Source: Lysobacterales bacterium
GTDB taxonomy: Bacteria; Pseudomonadota; Gammaproteobacteria; Xanthomonadales; Rhodanobacteraceae
Length of the DNA: 64,000 bases
Direction of reading: 5' to 3'
Assembly (NCBI GenBank): GCA_002632325.1
Contig: NSJK01000015.1
Location: 1 to 64,000 of the forward strand
A model generated the notes under the pieces. The model was given only the letters and a program-made list of their open reading frames with translations. It was not told the origin of the DNA and searched no databases. Every line of letters starts with the position of its first letter. The first letter of the stretch is position 1. Shown one piece after another: positions 16,934 to 27,657 of the stretch. The translations under genes were made by a program, and so were the position numbers.

Positions 16934-18703
16934 ATGACCACGATCGAACACATTTACTGGGTGTTTGCCGCCGCCGCTGCGCTGGTGCTGGTCGGCATTG
17001 CCTCGAGTCTGGTCGCTCGGCGTTTTTCCGCGCCCTTGCTGTTGGTGTTCCTTGTCATCGGCATGCTCGCCGGCACCGATGGGCCCGGCGGGATCGCCTT
17101 CGATGACTACAGCGGCGCCTACCAACTCGGATCGCTGGCGCTGGCGATCATCCTGTTCGATGGCGGATTGCGTACGCGGATGGAAAGTGTGCGCCGAGTG
17201 CTCGCGCCAACCCTGCTGCTGGCCACGCTCGGCGTGCTGCTCAGCGCGATCCTCACCGGCATCGCGGCGAGCTGGCTGCTCGATCTGGAACCCGTGCTCG
17301 GTTTTCTGGTCGGCGCGGTGCTGGCCTCGACCGACGCGGCTGCGGTGTTGTTCCTGCTGCGCGCGGGCGGCTTGCGCCTGCGCGAGCGGGTCGGCGCGAC
17401 GTTGGAGATCGAATCGAGCGCAAACGATCCGGCAGCGATCCTGCTCACGATGATGTTGGTCGAGTATGTGACCACTCCGGCCGGGCTGTCGCCGCTCGCA
17501 CTCGCGCGCGAGTTCGTCGTGCAGTTCGGCATCGGCGGCATCGCCGGGGTGATCGGTGGTGGCGCGATCGCGCGCGGCCTCAACCATCTGCAACTCGGCC
17601 ATGCGCTGTCGGCCCTGTTTGCGCTCGCCGCCGCAGTGCTGGTGTTTGGCATCACCGGACAGATCGGCGGCAGCGGCTTCCTTGCGGTCTACATCGCCGG
17701 CCTGCTCGTCGCCAGTCACGTTCGCGGCGGCCTCACCAACCTGCTCGGCACGCTCGATGCGGCGACCTGGTTGTGTCAGATCGCGATGTTCCTCGTGCTC
17801 GGCCTGCTCGCCTCGCCGCGCATGCTGCTGCAATCGCTCCTGCCGGCGCTGGGCATCGCCGCTTTCCTCATGTTCATCGGCCGTCCGCTCGCGGTGATCG
17901 CCTGCCTCGCGCCGCTGCGTCGCTACGGCAAGCGTGAGATCGCCTTCATTTCGTGGATCGGCCTGCGCGGCGCGGTCGGCATCTTTCTCGCTTCGATCCC
18001 CATGCTCGCGCAGCTGCCGCACGCGCAACTCGTGTTCAACGTCGCCTTCGTCGTCGTGCTTGCTTCATTGCTCGTGCAGGGTTGGACGCTCGGTTTTGCC
18101 GCGCGCGTGTTCGACGTGGCCCTGCCACATCGCGAAAGCACGGTGCGCCGCGTCGAGCTCGACCTGCCCGGTTCGCTCGAACGCGAGCTGGTCGGTTATC
18201 CGGTTGCAGCCGATGCGCGCGTGCTCGCTGGCACCCAGATGCCGGACTGGTCGCAACTGACCCTGATCGTGCGCAGCGGAGAAATCCTCACGCCCGATCA
18301 GGGCGGCACCCTGCGCGCAGGTGACTATGCGTATCTGTTGGCACCACCGGGGCGCGTGTACCGGCTCGACTGGCTGTTCGCGCCACCCGAGGAAGCTCGC
18401 GAGGCCGAACGCGAGCTGTTTGGCGAGTTCAGCTTCGACGCTGACGTGCATCTGGCCGACATCGCCGAGTTCTACGGCCTGCCGGTGCGTCCACGCGATG
18501 CGCCGCTCACGCTGGCCGAACATTTTGCCCAGCGCTTCGAGCACACGATCGAGATCGGCGACCACGTGCGCCTGGGTGCGGTGACGCTGATCGCACGCGA
18601 ACTGGGCGACGAAGGCGTGCGCAAGGTCGGCCTCAAGGTCGATCGTCTCGGCAAGGTGCTGGCGCGCCCGCGTTGGCTTGAACGCCTGCTGCCGCGCGCC
18701 TGA
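16934..18703 (+). CDS. nhaP2: Potassium/proton antiporter of the NhaP2/CvrA family
   Basis: A 589-residue protein. The first ~390 residues are a CPA1-type antiporter core with 12-13 helices (LALAIILFDGGLR, VGAVLASTDAAAVLFLLR, SSANDPAAILLTM, SWIGLRGAVGIFLASIPML). The cytoplasmic C-terminus holds a RCK_C/TrkA_C-like domain (LTLIVRSGEILTPDQGGTLRAGDYAYLLAPPG) and a CorC_HlyC-like segment. Family members extrude K+ (or Na+) in exchange for H+. Start ATG 16934; 58 bp separate it from comM. Confidence 0.92.
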   Translation: MTTIEHIYWVFAAAAALVLVGIASSLVARRFSAPLLLVFLVIGMLAGTDGPGGIAFDDYSGAYQLGSLALAIILFDGGLRTRMESVRRVLAPTLLLATLGVLLSAILTGIAASWLLDLEPVLGFLVGAVLASTDAAAVLFLLRAGGLRLRERVGATLEIESSANDPAAILLTMMLVEYVTTPAGLSPLALAREFVVQFGIGGIAGVIGGGAIARGLNHLQLGHALSALFALAAAVLVFGITGQIGGSGFLAVYIAGLLVASHVRGGLTNLLGTLDAATWLCQIAMFLVLGLLASPRMLLQSLLPALGIAAFLMFIGRPLAVIACLAPLRRYGKREIAFISWIGLRGAVGIFLASIPMLAQLPHAQLVFNVAFVVVLASLLVQGWTLGFAARVFDVALPHRESTVRRVELDLPGSLERELVGYPVAADARVLAGTQMPDWSQLTLIVRSGEILTPDQGGTLRAGDYAYLLAPPGRVYRLDWLFAPPEEAREAERELFGEFSFDADVHLADIAEFYGLPVRPRDAPLTLAEHFAQRFEHTIEIGDHVRLGAVTLIARELGDEGVRKVGLKVDRLGKVLARPRWLERLLPRA

Positions 18704-18764
18704 GTCGAGATTGAAGGATTCCCCGCTCGCCATCCCGGCGCCTTGTTCAGGCCAGGACGGTCGC

Positions 18765-18978
18765 GAAGAAAGGCCTGACACGCTCCATCTTTTCCTTCGC
18801 GATCTTCGTGTTCTTCGTGTTTCGATCTCTTGCATGCTTTGCGACGTTGCGCGGGAGGTCTGGAACAAGGCCAAAGACTGGAACACGAAGGTCACGAAGA
18901 AGGATCAAAAGTCCTTCGGTTCATGCGCAATAGATCGATCTCGGCTTGATTTACCCTGCGGTCGTTGGGAGTCGTCGG
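18765..18978. repeat. Tandem repeat unit 1 (214 bp)
   Basis: First of two adjacent, roughly 90% identical units. The unit begins GAAGAAAGGCCTGACACGCT and ends in a GTCGTTGGGAGTCGTCG stretch. It holds an imperfect 18-bp inverted repeat: CTTCGTGTTCTTCGTGTT at 18804 against AACACGAAGGTCACGAAG at 18882. The second arm belongs to the CACGAAG-rich sequences scattered in many genomes. Short open frames inside are not credible genes. Confidence 0.85.
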
Positions 18979-19194
18979 GAAGAAAGGTCTGACACTCTCC
19001 ATCTTTTCCTTCGCGCTCTTCATGTCCTTCGTGTTTCGATCTCTTGCATGCTTTGCGACGTTGCGCGGGAGGTCTGGAATAAGGCCAAAGACTGGAACAC
19101 GAAGGTCACGAAGAAAGATCAAAAGTCCTTGGGTTCATGCGCAAGGGATCGATTTCGGCTTGATGGACCCTGCGGTCGTTGGGAGTCATCGGGA
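18979..19194. repeat. Tandem repeat unit 2 (about 215 bp)
   Basis: Direct copy of the preceding unit with scattered substitutions, including the same inverted CTTCGTG/CACGAAG arms. Together the units fill most of the 520 bp between the antiporter gene and the convergent lipoprotein gene. The remaining 61 bp (18704-18764) and 29 bp (19195-19223) hold nothing recognisable. Confidence 0.85.
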
Positions 19195-19223
19195 TGATGG
19201 CGCGCTCAACCGTTTCTGGACCT

Positions 19224-19946
19224 TCATTTCTTGATGCTCGCGAGTGACGGAAACTTGTCGCCGTCGTAGCCACCGACCTCGAAGGTGAGCGTGCGCGGAT
19301 CCTTGCCCTTTTCGCTGACCTTGATCGTGAGCTTCTGCGCCGCCGCGAGCTTGGCGATGAAGGCCTTGTCATCCTTGATGAAGATCGCAGGCTCACCCGT
19401 ATCGGGCAGAAACGCGGCGAGTTTGGCCGGCGTGTCGTCGAACATCGCCTCGAGCGCGCACACACCCTTGCAGACGAAGCCCTTGCCGCTGCCGAACAGG
19501 TAAGCGCTCTGCCCCCACTTGGCATGCCGACGCAGGATCAGGCGCACGCGATCGTTGGCATTGCGGTCGCTGCTGTAGATCGATGCGGTGACCTGATCGG
19601 CGCCCGATTCCTTGCTCGCCTGATAGATCCACAAGGCGGTGAGGCGGCGCTTGCTGCTCGCGGCATCGGCCTTGGCGCTGGCATCGGCAAGCGACTTCTG
19701 CACCTCGGTCGCAGCGGCGCTGCCCGGATACTTCTCGACGATTTCCTTGCCGATCGGCGCCGCCAGTTCCCACTGCTGCGCATCGAGCATCTGCCGATAC
19801 ATCGTCAGCGCCTTGGTCTGCGCGGCATCGACGACCGGCGCCGCAGCGGGCGCATTGTGCTGCTGCGGTGGCGCCGACGAGGGCGAGCAGGCCGCCAGCA
19901 CGAGCGTGCCGACGAACAAGACCAAGCTGCGTGGGGTGAGGGACAT
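19224..19946 (-). CDS. Putative lipoprotein of unknown function
   Basis: A 240-residue protein with a lipoprotein signal (LVLFVGTLVLAACSPSSAPP; lipobox LAAC, Cys about residue 20) and a Pro/Ala/Gln-rich linker. A helical segment (YRQMLDAQQWELAAPIGKEIVEKYPGSAAATEVQ, resembling a single TPR-like unit) is followed by a C-terminal beta-rich domain (TASIYSSDRNANDRVRLILRRH, GEPAIFIKDDKAFIAKLAAAQKLTIKV). Two Cys near KGFVCKGVCALEAMFDD could form a disulfide. The start is ATG 19946, because the longer upstream frame runs through a repeat element. Function unknown. Confidence 0.82.
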   Translation of the reverse strand: MSLTPRSLVLFVGTLVLAACSPSSAPPQQHNAPAAAPVVDAAQTKALTMYRQMLDAQQWELAAPIGKEIVEKYPGSAAATEVQKSLADASAKADAASSKRRLTALWIYQASKESGADQVTASIYSSDRNANDRVRLILRRHAKWGQSAYLFGSGKGFVCKGVCALEAMFDDTPAKLAAFLPDTGEPAIFIKDDKAFIAKLAAAQKLTIKVSEKGKDPRTLTFEVGGYDGDKFPSLASIKK

Positions 19947-19977
19947 GGACGACTCCGCCGGCGAACCAGCGACCATC

Positions 19978-20097
19978 CTAACAGGCTGCTGAAAAACCCT
20001 TTTCAGCAGCCTGTTAGCGCAGTGCAGGGATGCACTGCATGCGAATCGATCACGCAAGTGATTGATTCGTCGGAGACGAGTCCGGGCATGTACCGGA
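19978..20097. repeat. MITE-like repeat, copy A (right end missing)
   Basis: Begins CTAACAGGCTGCTGAAAAAC, the terminal arm of a 170-bp element, and folds at once into a hairpin with TTTTCAGCAGCCTGTTAG. It then shares GCAGTGCAGGGATGCACTGC, CACGCAAGTGATTGATTCG and GAGTCCGGGCATGTACCGGA with copies B and C. Homology stops at 20097, where about 50 bp of the right end are lost, next to the antitoxin gene. Confidence 0.85.
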
Positions 20098-20117
20098 GGT
20101 GTGTGTCTTCTCGCATT

Positions 20118-20411
20118 TCAACGGATCGGCATCGCGGCCAGACGGACACCGAGCGCGGCCATCACGCGTTGGATCGTGTCGAATCGCGGATGCGCCCCGG
20201 CCCGCAGCGCCTTGTAGAGCGCTTCGCGCGCAAGCCCGGCGTCCTGGGCCACCGCCGTCATGCCGCGCGCACGGGCGACGGTGCCCAGCGCATCGGCCAG
20301 CGCGGCGGCATCGTTCTCTTCGAGCACGATGGTCAAGTACTCGGCAATGGCCTGCTCACTGTCGAGCATTTCCGTTATGTCAAAGGTCTTGAGATCGGCA
20401 ATTTTGGGCAC
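20118..20411 (-). CDS. Antitoxin, HigA-type HTH protein
   Basis: A 97-residue helix-turn-helix protein of the addiction-module antidote family: DSEQAIAEYLTIVLEENDAAAL, then GMTAVAQDAGLAREALYKAL and RFDTIQRVMAALGVRL. It neutralises the toxin encoded just upstream and probably represses the pair by binding the palindrome at 20719-20738. The GTG start lies three bases after the toxin stop. Toxin-first order is typical of HigBA-like modules. The pair is flanked by MITE copy A, which suits a mobile or recently acquired module. Confidence 0.9.
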   Translation of the reverse strand: MPKIADLKTFDITEMLDSEQAIAEYLTIVLEENDAAALADALGTVARARGMTAVAQDAGLAREALYKALRAGAHPRFDTIQRVMAALGVRLAAMPIR

Positions 20412-20414
20412 GGG

Positions 20415-20717
20415 TCAATCCTCCAGGGTTGCGGCCAGTTTTTTCGCGGCTGCAATGTCGCGCAGCTGCGTGGCCTTGTCGCCACCACCGAGCATCACGA
20501 TGAGCACGTCACCACGCTGCACGTAGTACATGCGCCAGCCTGGCCCGAAGTGCCCACGCATTTCGCTCACGCCTGCACTGACATGCTCCACGTCGCCGAG
20601 GTTGCCGGTCTGGGCTTTTTCAAGGCGACGACCGAGCCGACGCCGTGTCATGCCGTCCTTGATGGCATCAAGCCAGGCCGTGAATTCATCGGACTGCTTG
20701 ATCGTGAATGCAGTCAC
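20415..20717 (-). CDS. Toxin, RelE/HigB-type putative addiction-module killer protein
   Basis: A 100-residue protein: FTAWLDAIKDGMTRRRLGRRLEKAQTGNLGDVEHVSAGVSEMRGHFGPGWRMYYVQRGDVLIVMLGGGDKATQLRDIAAA gives the pattern of the phage-derived Gp49/HigB-like branch of RelE ribosome-dependent mRNA interferases (positions split here: RLGRRLEKAQ, GWRMYYVQRG and GGGDKATQ are the key stretches). The start is a GTG at 20717, one base inside a perfect palindrome, so the transcript may be nearly leaderless. The antitoxin follows three bases after the stop. Confidence 0.9.
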   Translation of the reverse strand: MTAFTIKQSDEFTAWLDAIKDGMTRRRLGRRLEKAQTGNLGDVEHVSAGVSEMRGHFGPGWRMYYVQRGDVLIVMLGGGDKATQLRDIAAAKKLAATLED

Positions 20718-20718
20718 A

Positions 20719-20738
20719 GTGTAATCGAATGGTTACAC
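20719..20738. promoter_or_regulatory. Palindromic operator of the toxin-antitoxin pair
   Basis: GTGTAA (20719-20724) and TTACAC (20733-20738) are perfect inverted arms separated by eight bases. They sit directly against the toxin start. The position and symmetry fit autoregulation by the helix-turn-helix antitoxin. Confidence 0.7.
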
Positions 20739-20814
20739 CTGCACAAACCACCGTGCCCGATGGCGCCAGGATGAACTGGCGCGGCAAGTGGAGGGGTGAG
20801 ACTCGGCTCAAGCA

Positions 20815-21333
20815 TCAAAAACGCCTGCAAGGATCGCGGCCGAGATTGCGCTCATAAGTCGAGACGCGATCATCGCGTTCATGGCCGCTGCGCGCGGGAT
20901 GCTCGATGCGCCGGCAGGCTTCGCCGCGCGAGACCTCGCTTGCGCGCACGGAGATCGACGGCGTGCCACGCGCACCGCGGATCGAGGAGGGACAGCGGTC
21001 GTGGCGGAAGAACACCTCGCCATTGGCGGCGCGGCATTCGAACGAGCGCGGCTCGGTTTTGGCAGAACGACGTGTCGATCGCGTCACCAAACGCAATGGC
21101 TGCGGTCGTGGTGTGTCGTACTCAGGCGAAGGCTGGTACGCGGGCGCGGGCTCGATCACGACTTCGCGTTGGATTTGACCGGCCATGCAGGGATGGTCCT
21201 GGAAGGCGACCGCGCCGTGTTCATCGACACAGCGAAGCACCGACTGCGCGTGCAGGGGCGACGTGGCAAGCAGTGCAAGCAACAACAACGATGCGGGTGT
21301 GCGGACGGACGGGTTCATGGGCGGCATTGCCAT
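20815..21333 (-). CDS. DUF4124-like secreted protein
   Basis: About 172 residues with an N-terminal signal peptide (SLLLLALLATSPLHAQS). Two short similar Cys-pair units follow, LRCVDEHGAVAFQDHPC and FECRAANGEVFFRHDRC. This resembles DUF4124, common in periplasmic proteins of Xanthomonadales and often repeated around a Cys pair. The C-terminus is basic. Three ATGs lie close together (21333, 21327, 21318) with no strong ribosome site, so the start is uncertain. Role unknown. It diverges from dinB. Confidence 0.75.
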   Translation of the reverse strand: MAMPPMNPSVRTPASLLLLALLATSPLHAQSVLRCVDEHGAVAFQDHPCMAGQIQREVVIEPAPAYQPSPEYDTPRPQPLRLVTRSTRRSAKTEPRSFECRAANGEVFFRHDRCPSSIRGARGTPSISVRASEVSRGEACRRIEHPARSGHERDDRVSTYERNLGRDPCRRF

Positions 21334-21466
21334 TGGGAACGGGTCGCAGTGTCCGCCAAGCTCGATGGCGTCGCGATGGTCGGCAGCCGCGCCCACGTGT
21401 AGGACAATCGCCTATCCGCGTGTGCGCCGTGTCGGCGCAGCGCGCCGTGGGCCATGCGCAGCGCAG

Positions 21467-22534
21467 ATGCACAAGTTCATCCACATCGACATGGACGCGT
21501 TCTATGCCTCGGTCGAGCAGCGCGACGATCCGAGCCTGCGCGGGCGCCCCGTGGTCGTCGCCTGGCGCGGCGCGCGCTCGGTGGTGTGCGCGGCGAGCTA
21601 CGAGGCGCGCGTGTTTGGCGTGCGTTCGGCGATGCCTGCGGTGCGCGCCGAACGCCTGTGTCCCGATGCGGTGTTCGTGCCACCCGACTTCACGCGTTAC
21701 AAGGCGGTGTCGCAGCAGGTGCGCGCGATCATGTTGCGGCATACCGATCTGGTCGAACCGCTGTCGCTCGACGAGGCGTATCTGGATGTCACCGCGCCCA
21801 AGTCGGCGCTCGGCAGCGCGACCGCGATCGCGCGCGCGATCCGCGCGCAGATCCGCGAAGAGACCGGCCTCACGGCGTCGGCGGGCGTGGCGCCAGCGAA
21901 GTTCCTCGCCAAGATCGCCTCGGACTGGCGCAAGCCCGATGGCCTGTTCGTGATTCGCCCGAACGAGGTGCTCGACTTTCTCGCGCCCTTGCCGGTCGCG
22001 CGCATCCACGGCGTGGGCAAGGTGATGGAAGGCAAGCTCGCGGCGCTGGGCATCACCACGGTCGGCCAGTTGCGCGCTGCCGACGCGCATGCGCTGCAGG
22101 CGCGCTTCGGTCGCTACGGCCTGCGTCTGTCCGAACTCGCGCACGGCATCGACCACGGCGAGGTGCGTCCGGATCGCCCGACGCAGTCGATCTCGACCGA
22201 GGACACCTTCGAGCACGACCTGCCCTTGGGTGCGCTCGATGACACCATTCGCGATCTCGCCACGCGCACCTGGGCCGCGCGCGATCGCACGCCGCGCATC
22301 GCGCGCACCGTGGTGCTCAAACTCAAGACCCGCGAGTTTCGCATCCTCACGCGCAGCCACACGCCCGAGCATCCGCCCGCGTCGGCGGCGATGCTCGCGC
22401 GCATTGCGCTCGAGCTGTGCGCGCGCGTCGACTTGCCAGCCGACACGCTCTATCGCCTCGTCGGCGTGGGCCTGGGCAACTTCTTCGATCCTGACGACAC
22501 GCCGGGGCAGGCCGAACTGTTCGGCCCGCCCTGA
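21467..22534 (+). CDS. dinB: DNA polymerase IV
   Basis: Y-family translesion polymerase of 355 residues. It starts MHKFIHIDMDAFYASVEQRD, with the first metal-binding Asp residues, followed by SYEARVFGVRSAMP, the catalytic LSLDEAYLDVT, the helix-hairpin-helix IHGVGKVMEGKLAALGI and the little-finger domain to residue ~345. The C-terminal QAELF resembles the beta-clamp binding motif QxxLF, and dnaN is also in the window. The start is ATG 21467. I see no obvious LexA box upstream. Confidence 0.95.
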   Translation: MHKFIHIDMDAFYASVEQRDDPSLRGRPVVVAWRGARSVVCAASYEARVFGVRSAMPAVRAERLCPDAVFVPPDFTRYKAVSQQVRAIMLRHTDLVEPLSLDEAYLDVTAPKSALGSATAIARAIRAQIREETGLTASAGVAPAKFLAKIASDWRKPDGLFVIRPNEVLDFLAPLPVARIHGVGKVMEGKLAALGITTVGQLRAADAHALQARFGRYGLRLSELAHGIDHGEVRPDRPTQSISTEDTFEHDLPLGALDDTIRDLATRTWAARDRTPRIARTVVLKLKTREFRILTRSHTPEHPPASAAMLARIALELCARVDLPADTLYRLVGVGLGNFFDPDDTPGQAELFGPP

Positions 22535-22545
22535 CGCGATGACAC

Positions 22546-24867
<2,322 letters not shown>

Positions 24868-25008
24868 GCGGGCGGGTGATTCCTGGTTGGGCAAGGGATG
24901 CGGACGGCCGTGCCACGTCGTACGCATGGATCCGGCGTCATTGACGGTGTACTGGACTGATGATTGGTGCGGCACGCGCAGCAGCAGATTTTAGCTGCGC
25001 GCTGGCTC

Positions 25009-25178
25009 CTAGCAGGGTGCTGAAAAAGTCCATCCTGGACTTCTTCAGCTCGCCGAGTCCGGTACATGCCCGGACTCGTCTCCGTTGAATCAATCACTTG
25101 CGTGATCGATTCGCGTGCAGTGCATCCCTGCACTGCGCTAGCAGCGCTGCTGAAAAGGATTTTTCAGCAGCCTGCTAG
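25009..25178. repeat. MITE-like repeat, copy B (complete, 170 bp, inverted relative to A and C)
   Basis: Bounded by near-perfect terminal inverted repeats: CTAGCAGGGTGCTGAAAAAG at the left and TTTTTCAGCAGCCTGCTAG at the right. Inside are further palindromes (GAGTCCGGTACATGCCCGGACTC, GCAGTGCATCCCTGCACTGC). It occupies most of the 307 bp between tex and the DUF5009 gene, and its right terminus supplies the TAG stop codon of that gene. It encodes no protein. Confidence 0.9.
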
Positions 25179-26317
25179 ATGCGCACGTGCAGGCCTCGCC
25201 GATCCATCGCCCACACGATCAGCCACCACAGGAACACGAAGGCGATAGCCCAGGTGAGCGAGGCGAGGTGCGCGCCTGCGAGCGGTGTGAGCCAATCGGC
25301 GAGCAGGAAGTGATAGAGCGGCTCTTGCCAACCGAAAGCCGGCAACAGGATCTGCATGAGTTCCGATCCGGCATAGGCGGCGATCGCGTTCACGCCGAAA
25401 AGTCGGCCCCAGGCAGGCCAGCCACGCTGGTCGATCGCCCAATGAAACGCGAGCAAGGCCAGACTCGCCCAACCCGCAGTCCACAGTGCAAACGAGGACG
25501 TCCACAGATTCTTGTTGAAGGGTTGCCAGAATGACCAGACGAATCCGAGCGCGAGCGCCGCGATGCCGAGCATGCCGATCGCGCGCAAATTGCGCGCACG
25601 CAGCCAGTGCCCGGCCATGAGGCCGAGCAAGGTCGTCGCGATCGCGGGCAGGGTGCCGAGCAAACCCTCGGGATCGTGACCGCGACCGCTGGCGGGATCG
25701 ACGCGATACACGGTGGCACCGAACAGCCAACTGTCGGCGCGACTGACGATGTTCTCGAACGGTGCGAGCGTGCCGCCCCACTGCAGCAACAGGCCATGGC
25801 TGACGAGCAGGGCGATGAGCACGAGCCACTGCGCGCGCGGCCGCAGGTACAGCGCAATCGCCGCCACCGCCGCAAAACACAGACCGATGCGCTGGAGCAC
25901 ACCGGGCAGGCGCAGATGTGCATTGGGCAAGAGCCACAAGGCGAGCAGATTGATCGCGAGCCCGAGCGCAACGATGCGCGCTGCGCGCCACAGGGCGCCG
26001 CGCAGCAGCGGAGCCGTTGGCGACGCGCTGTCCAGACGCGGCCCGAAGGCGAGCGCGGTGGAGACGCCGACGATGAAGAGGAAGAACGGAAACACCAGAT
26101 CGGTTGGCGTGCAGCCATGCCAGGTCGCATGTTCGAGCGGTGCGTAGACGGCGTCCCAACTGCCCGGGTCATTCACCAGCAGCATCGCCGCGACGGTGCA
26201 GCCGCGCAGCGCATCGACCGAGGCCATGCGCATGCTCGCGCCGGCGCCTCGATGCTTGGCCGTGGGTGTGGCCGGCACGACGCTGGACTGCGCCGCGGGT
26301 GGTCGATGATCACGCAT
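25175..26317 (-). CDS. DUF5009/HGSNAT-like membrane acyltransferase
   Basis: About 380 residues with ten or more transmembrane helices. The signature start MRMASVDALRGCTVAAMLLVNDPGSW is followed by HATWHGCTPTDLVFPFFLFIVGVS, typical of heparan-alpha-glucosaminide N-acetyltransferase-like (DUF5009) proteins (conserved His in the PTDLVFPFF context). These are thought to pass acetyl groups across the membrane to amino sugars. The start is either ATG 26317 or ATG 26233; both keep the conserved core. The TAG stop is contributed by MITE copy B, so the last few residues may be altered relative to orthologues. Confidence 0.85.
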   Translation of the reverse strand: MRDHRPPAAQSSVVPATPTAKHRGAGASMRMASVDALRGCTVAAMLLVNDPGSWDAVYAPLEHATWHGCTPTDLVFPFFLFIVGVSTALAFGPRLDSASPTAPLLRGALWRAARIVALGLAINLLALWLLPNAHLRLPGVLQRIGLCFAAVAAIALYLRPRAQWLVLIALLVSHGLLLQWGGTLAPFENIVSRADSWLFGATVYRVDPASGRGHDPEGLLGTLPAIATTLLGLMAGHWLRARNLRAIGMLGIAALALGFVWSFWQPFNKNLWTSSFALWTAGWASLALLAFHWAIDQRGWPAWGRLFGVNAIAAYAGSELMQILLPAFGWQEPLYHFLLADWLTPLAGAHLASLTWAIAFVFLWWLIVWAMDRRGLHVRI

Positions 26318-26439
26318 CGCTGCTGGTCGATTCGCTCGGCGGAGGGACTCGCATCCTAGCAGCGCGGCAAGCACCTGCGCACGCCAAGGTGATGGAAGTC
26401 TGGACGGCCATCCATGGCCACCATGGCGAGGGCCTGTCG

Positions 26440-27516
26440 TCAGCTGCCGCGGCGGCCCAGCGCGCGCGCCGGCGCCGGGATCATGCGCCCGGCGCCACTG
26501 TCGAAACCGTTCTTGAAGATGAGATCGTTGGGTGCCGCTTCGAGATTCAGCGTCGCTGTGTTGTTCGAAGTGTCGGGGTCGACTGCGGGCACATTGACGA
26601 CCGCCGTCATCGAATTGCCGAGCGTGCCGGTGGTGCCGCTGGCCACCGTGCCGTTGACCGTGAAGGTGATCTGGCCGCCCGAGGGCAGGTTCGCCGCACC
26701 GATGATGTTGCCGTTGCCGCCGGCCGGGCAGGTCGCACCCGTGCTGGCCAGACAGGTCCAGTTCGGTGTCTGGTAGGCACTGGGGAAGGTGTCGACCAGG
26801 GTCACGCCATTGGCCGCAGCCGGCCCGGCATTGGCAACCACGATCGTGTACTGCAGCGGCGAACCAGCCGTATAGGCGCTCTGGTCGGCGTTCATCGTTA
26901 CACCGACGTTGGCATTGTTCGAGCCGGCCTGGCAGTTCACCACGCCGCGGATCACCCAGTCGCCCTGCACGCCCAATGCCGCGCTGTTGTACCACTGAGG
27001 ACCAAGACCGATATCTCCGTAGAGCGCGTTGTGGCCGGCGGTGTTGCCGTCGGTGTCGCGCACCACGCTGGGATCTTCGTTCGGAACCTGATTTTGCGGA
27101 AACTCCAGCGCAATGACCAAGGTCTCATTCGCGCTCACCGCCACGCTCAGCGGCAAGGTGTTGTTCTCGTCCAGATAGCGCCATTCATTGAGCGCATTGT
27201 CGTTGAGCACCGGGCCGCCGATGTCCTGCGCCAAGACGCCCGGCTCGGGGAAAGTGCCGCTGCGGTAGATGTGGATCGCGTTGGCGATGGTTGCCGCCGA
27301 GGTGCCCGCGGGCGAACGCCAGAAGATCTGCACCGCAACGAGGTTGCCGTCGCAGGGGCTGGTCAGCCACGAAGCCGCCATTTCGCCTGCGTTGAAGCTG
27401 TACACGATCGCGGCATTGCCAAAATCGGTGAGCGAATCGTTCTTGATCGTGACCTCGGCAGCACCGACGCTGCCACTCAAGGCACAGGCCAATCCAAACC
27501 AGAATGCTCTACGCAC
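26440..27516 (-). CDS. Secreted protein with DUF11 repeat domain
   Basis: A 358-residue exported protein. The GTG at 27516 is preceded by GGGAGA and gives the signal peptide VRRAFWFGLACALSGSVGAA. Residues ~20-190 form a beta-rich domain of unknown type (TSPCDGNLVAVQIFWRS, ANAIHIYRSGTFPEPG). Residues ~205-335 form one DUF11 domain (AGSPLQYTIVVANAGPAAANG and VDPDTSNNTATLNL). The C-terminal NDLIFKNGFDSG resembles tails seen on secreted Xanthomonadales proteins. The domain suggests a structural or adhesive role at the cell surface; no enzyme motif is visible. Confidence 0.82.
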   Translation of the reverse strand: MRRAFWFGLACALSGSVGAAEVTIKNDSLTDFGNAAIVYSFNAGEMAASWLTSPCDGNLVAVQIFWRSPAGTSAATIANAIHIYRSGTFPEPGVLAQDIGGPVLNDNALNEWRYLDENNTLPLSVAVSANETLVIALEFPQNQVPNEDPSVVRDTDGNTAGHNALYGDIGLGPQWYNSAALGVQGDWVIRGVVNCQAGSNNANVGVTMNADQSAYTAGSPLQYTIVVANAGPAAANGVTLVDTFPSAYQTPNWTCLASTGATCPAGGNGNIIGAANLPSGGQITFTVNGTVASGTTGTLGNSMTAVVNVPAVDPDTSNNTATLNLEAAPNDLIFKNGFDSGAGRMIPAPARALGRRGS

Positions 27517-27657
27517 GTTCGTTCTCCCTACCGGTGGCGGTAGCCCGCAGCATAAGGTCTGGCTGGCTCGTGCGAGGTGACGGGATTCGCAGACGGTCGA
27601 AAGACCGGTTCGAGTGGCGCGTACAATGCGCGACCCCATCTTTCCTCCGGTTCCGTG

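Noticed and set aside
18830..19200. Short open frames inside the 214-bp repeats (both strands)
   Set aside because: They follow the repeat sequence and its substitutions show no codon-position bias; known type of spurious repeat protein.
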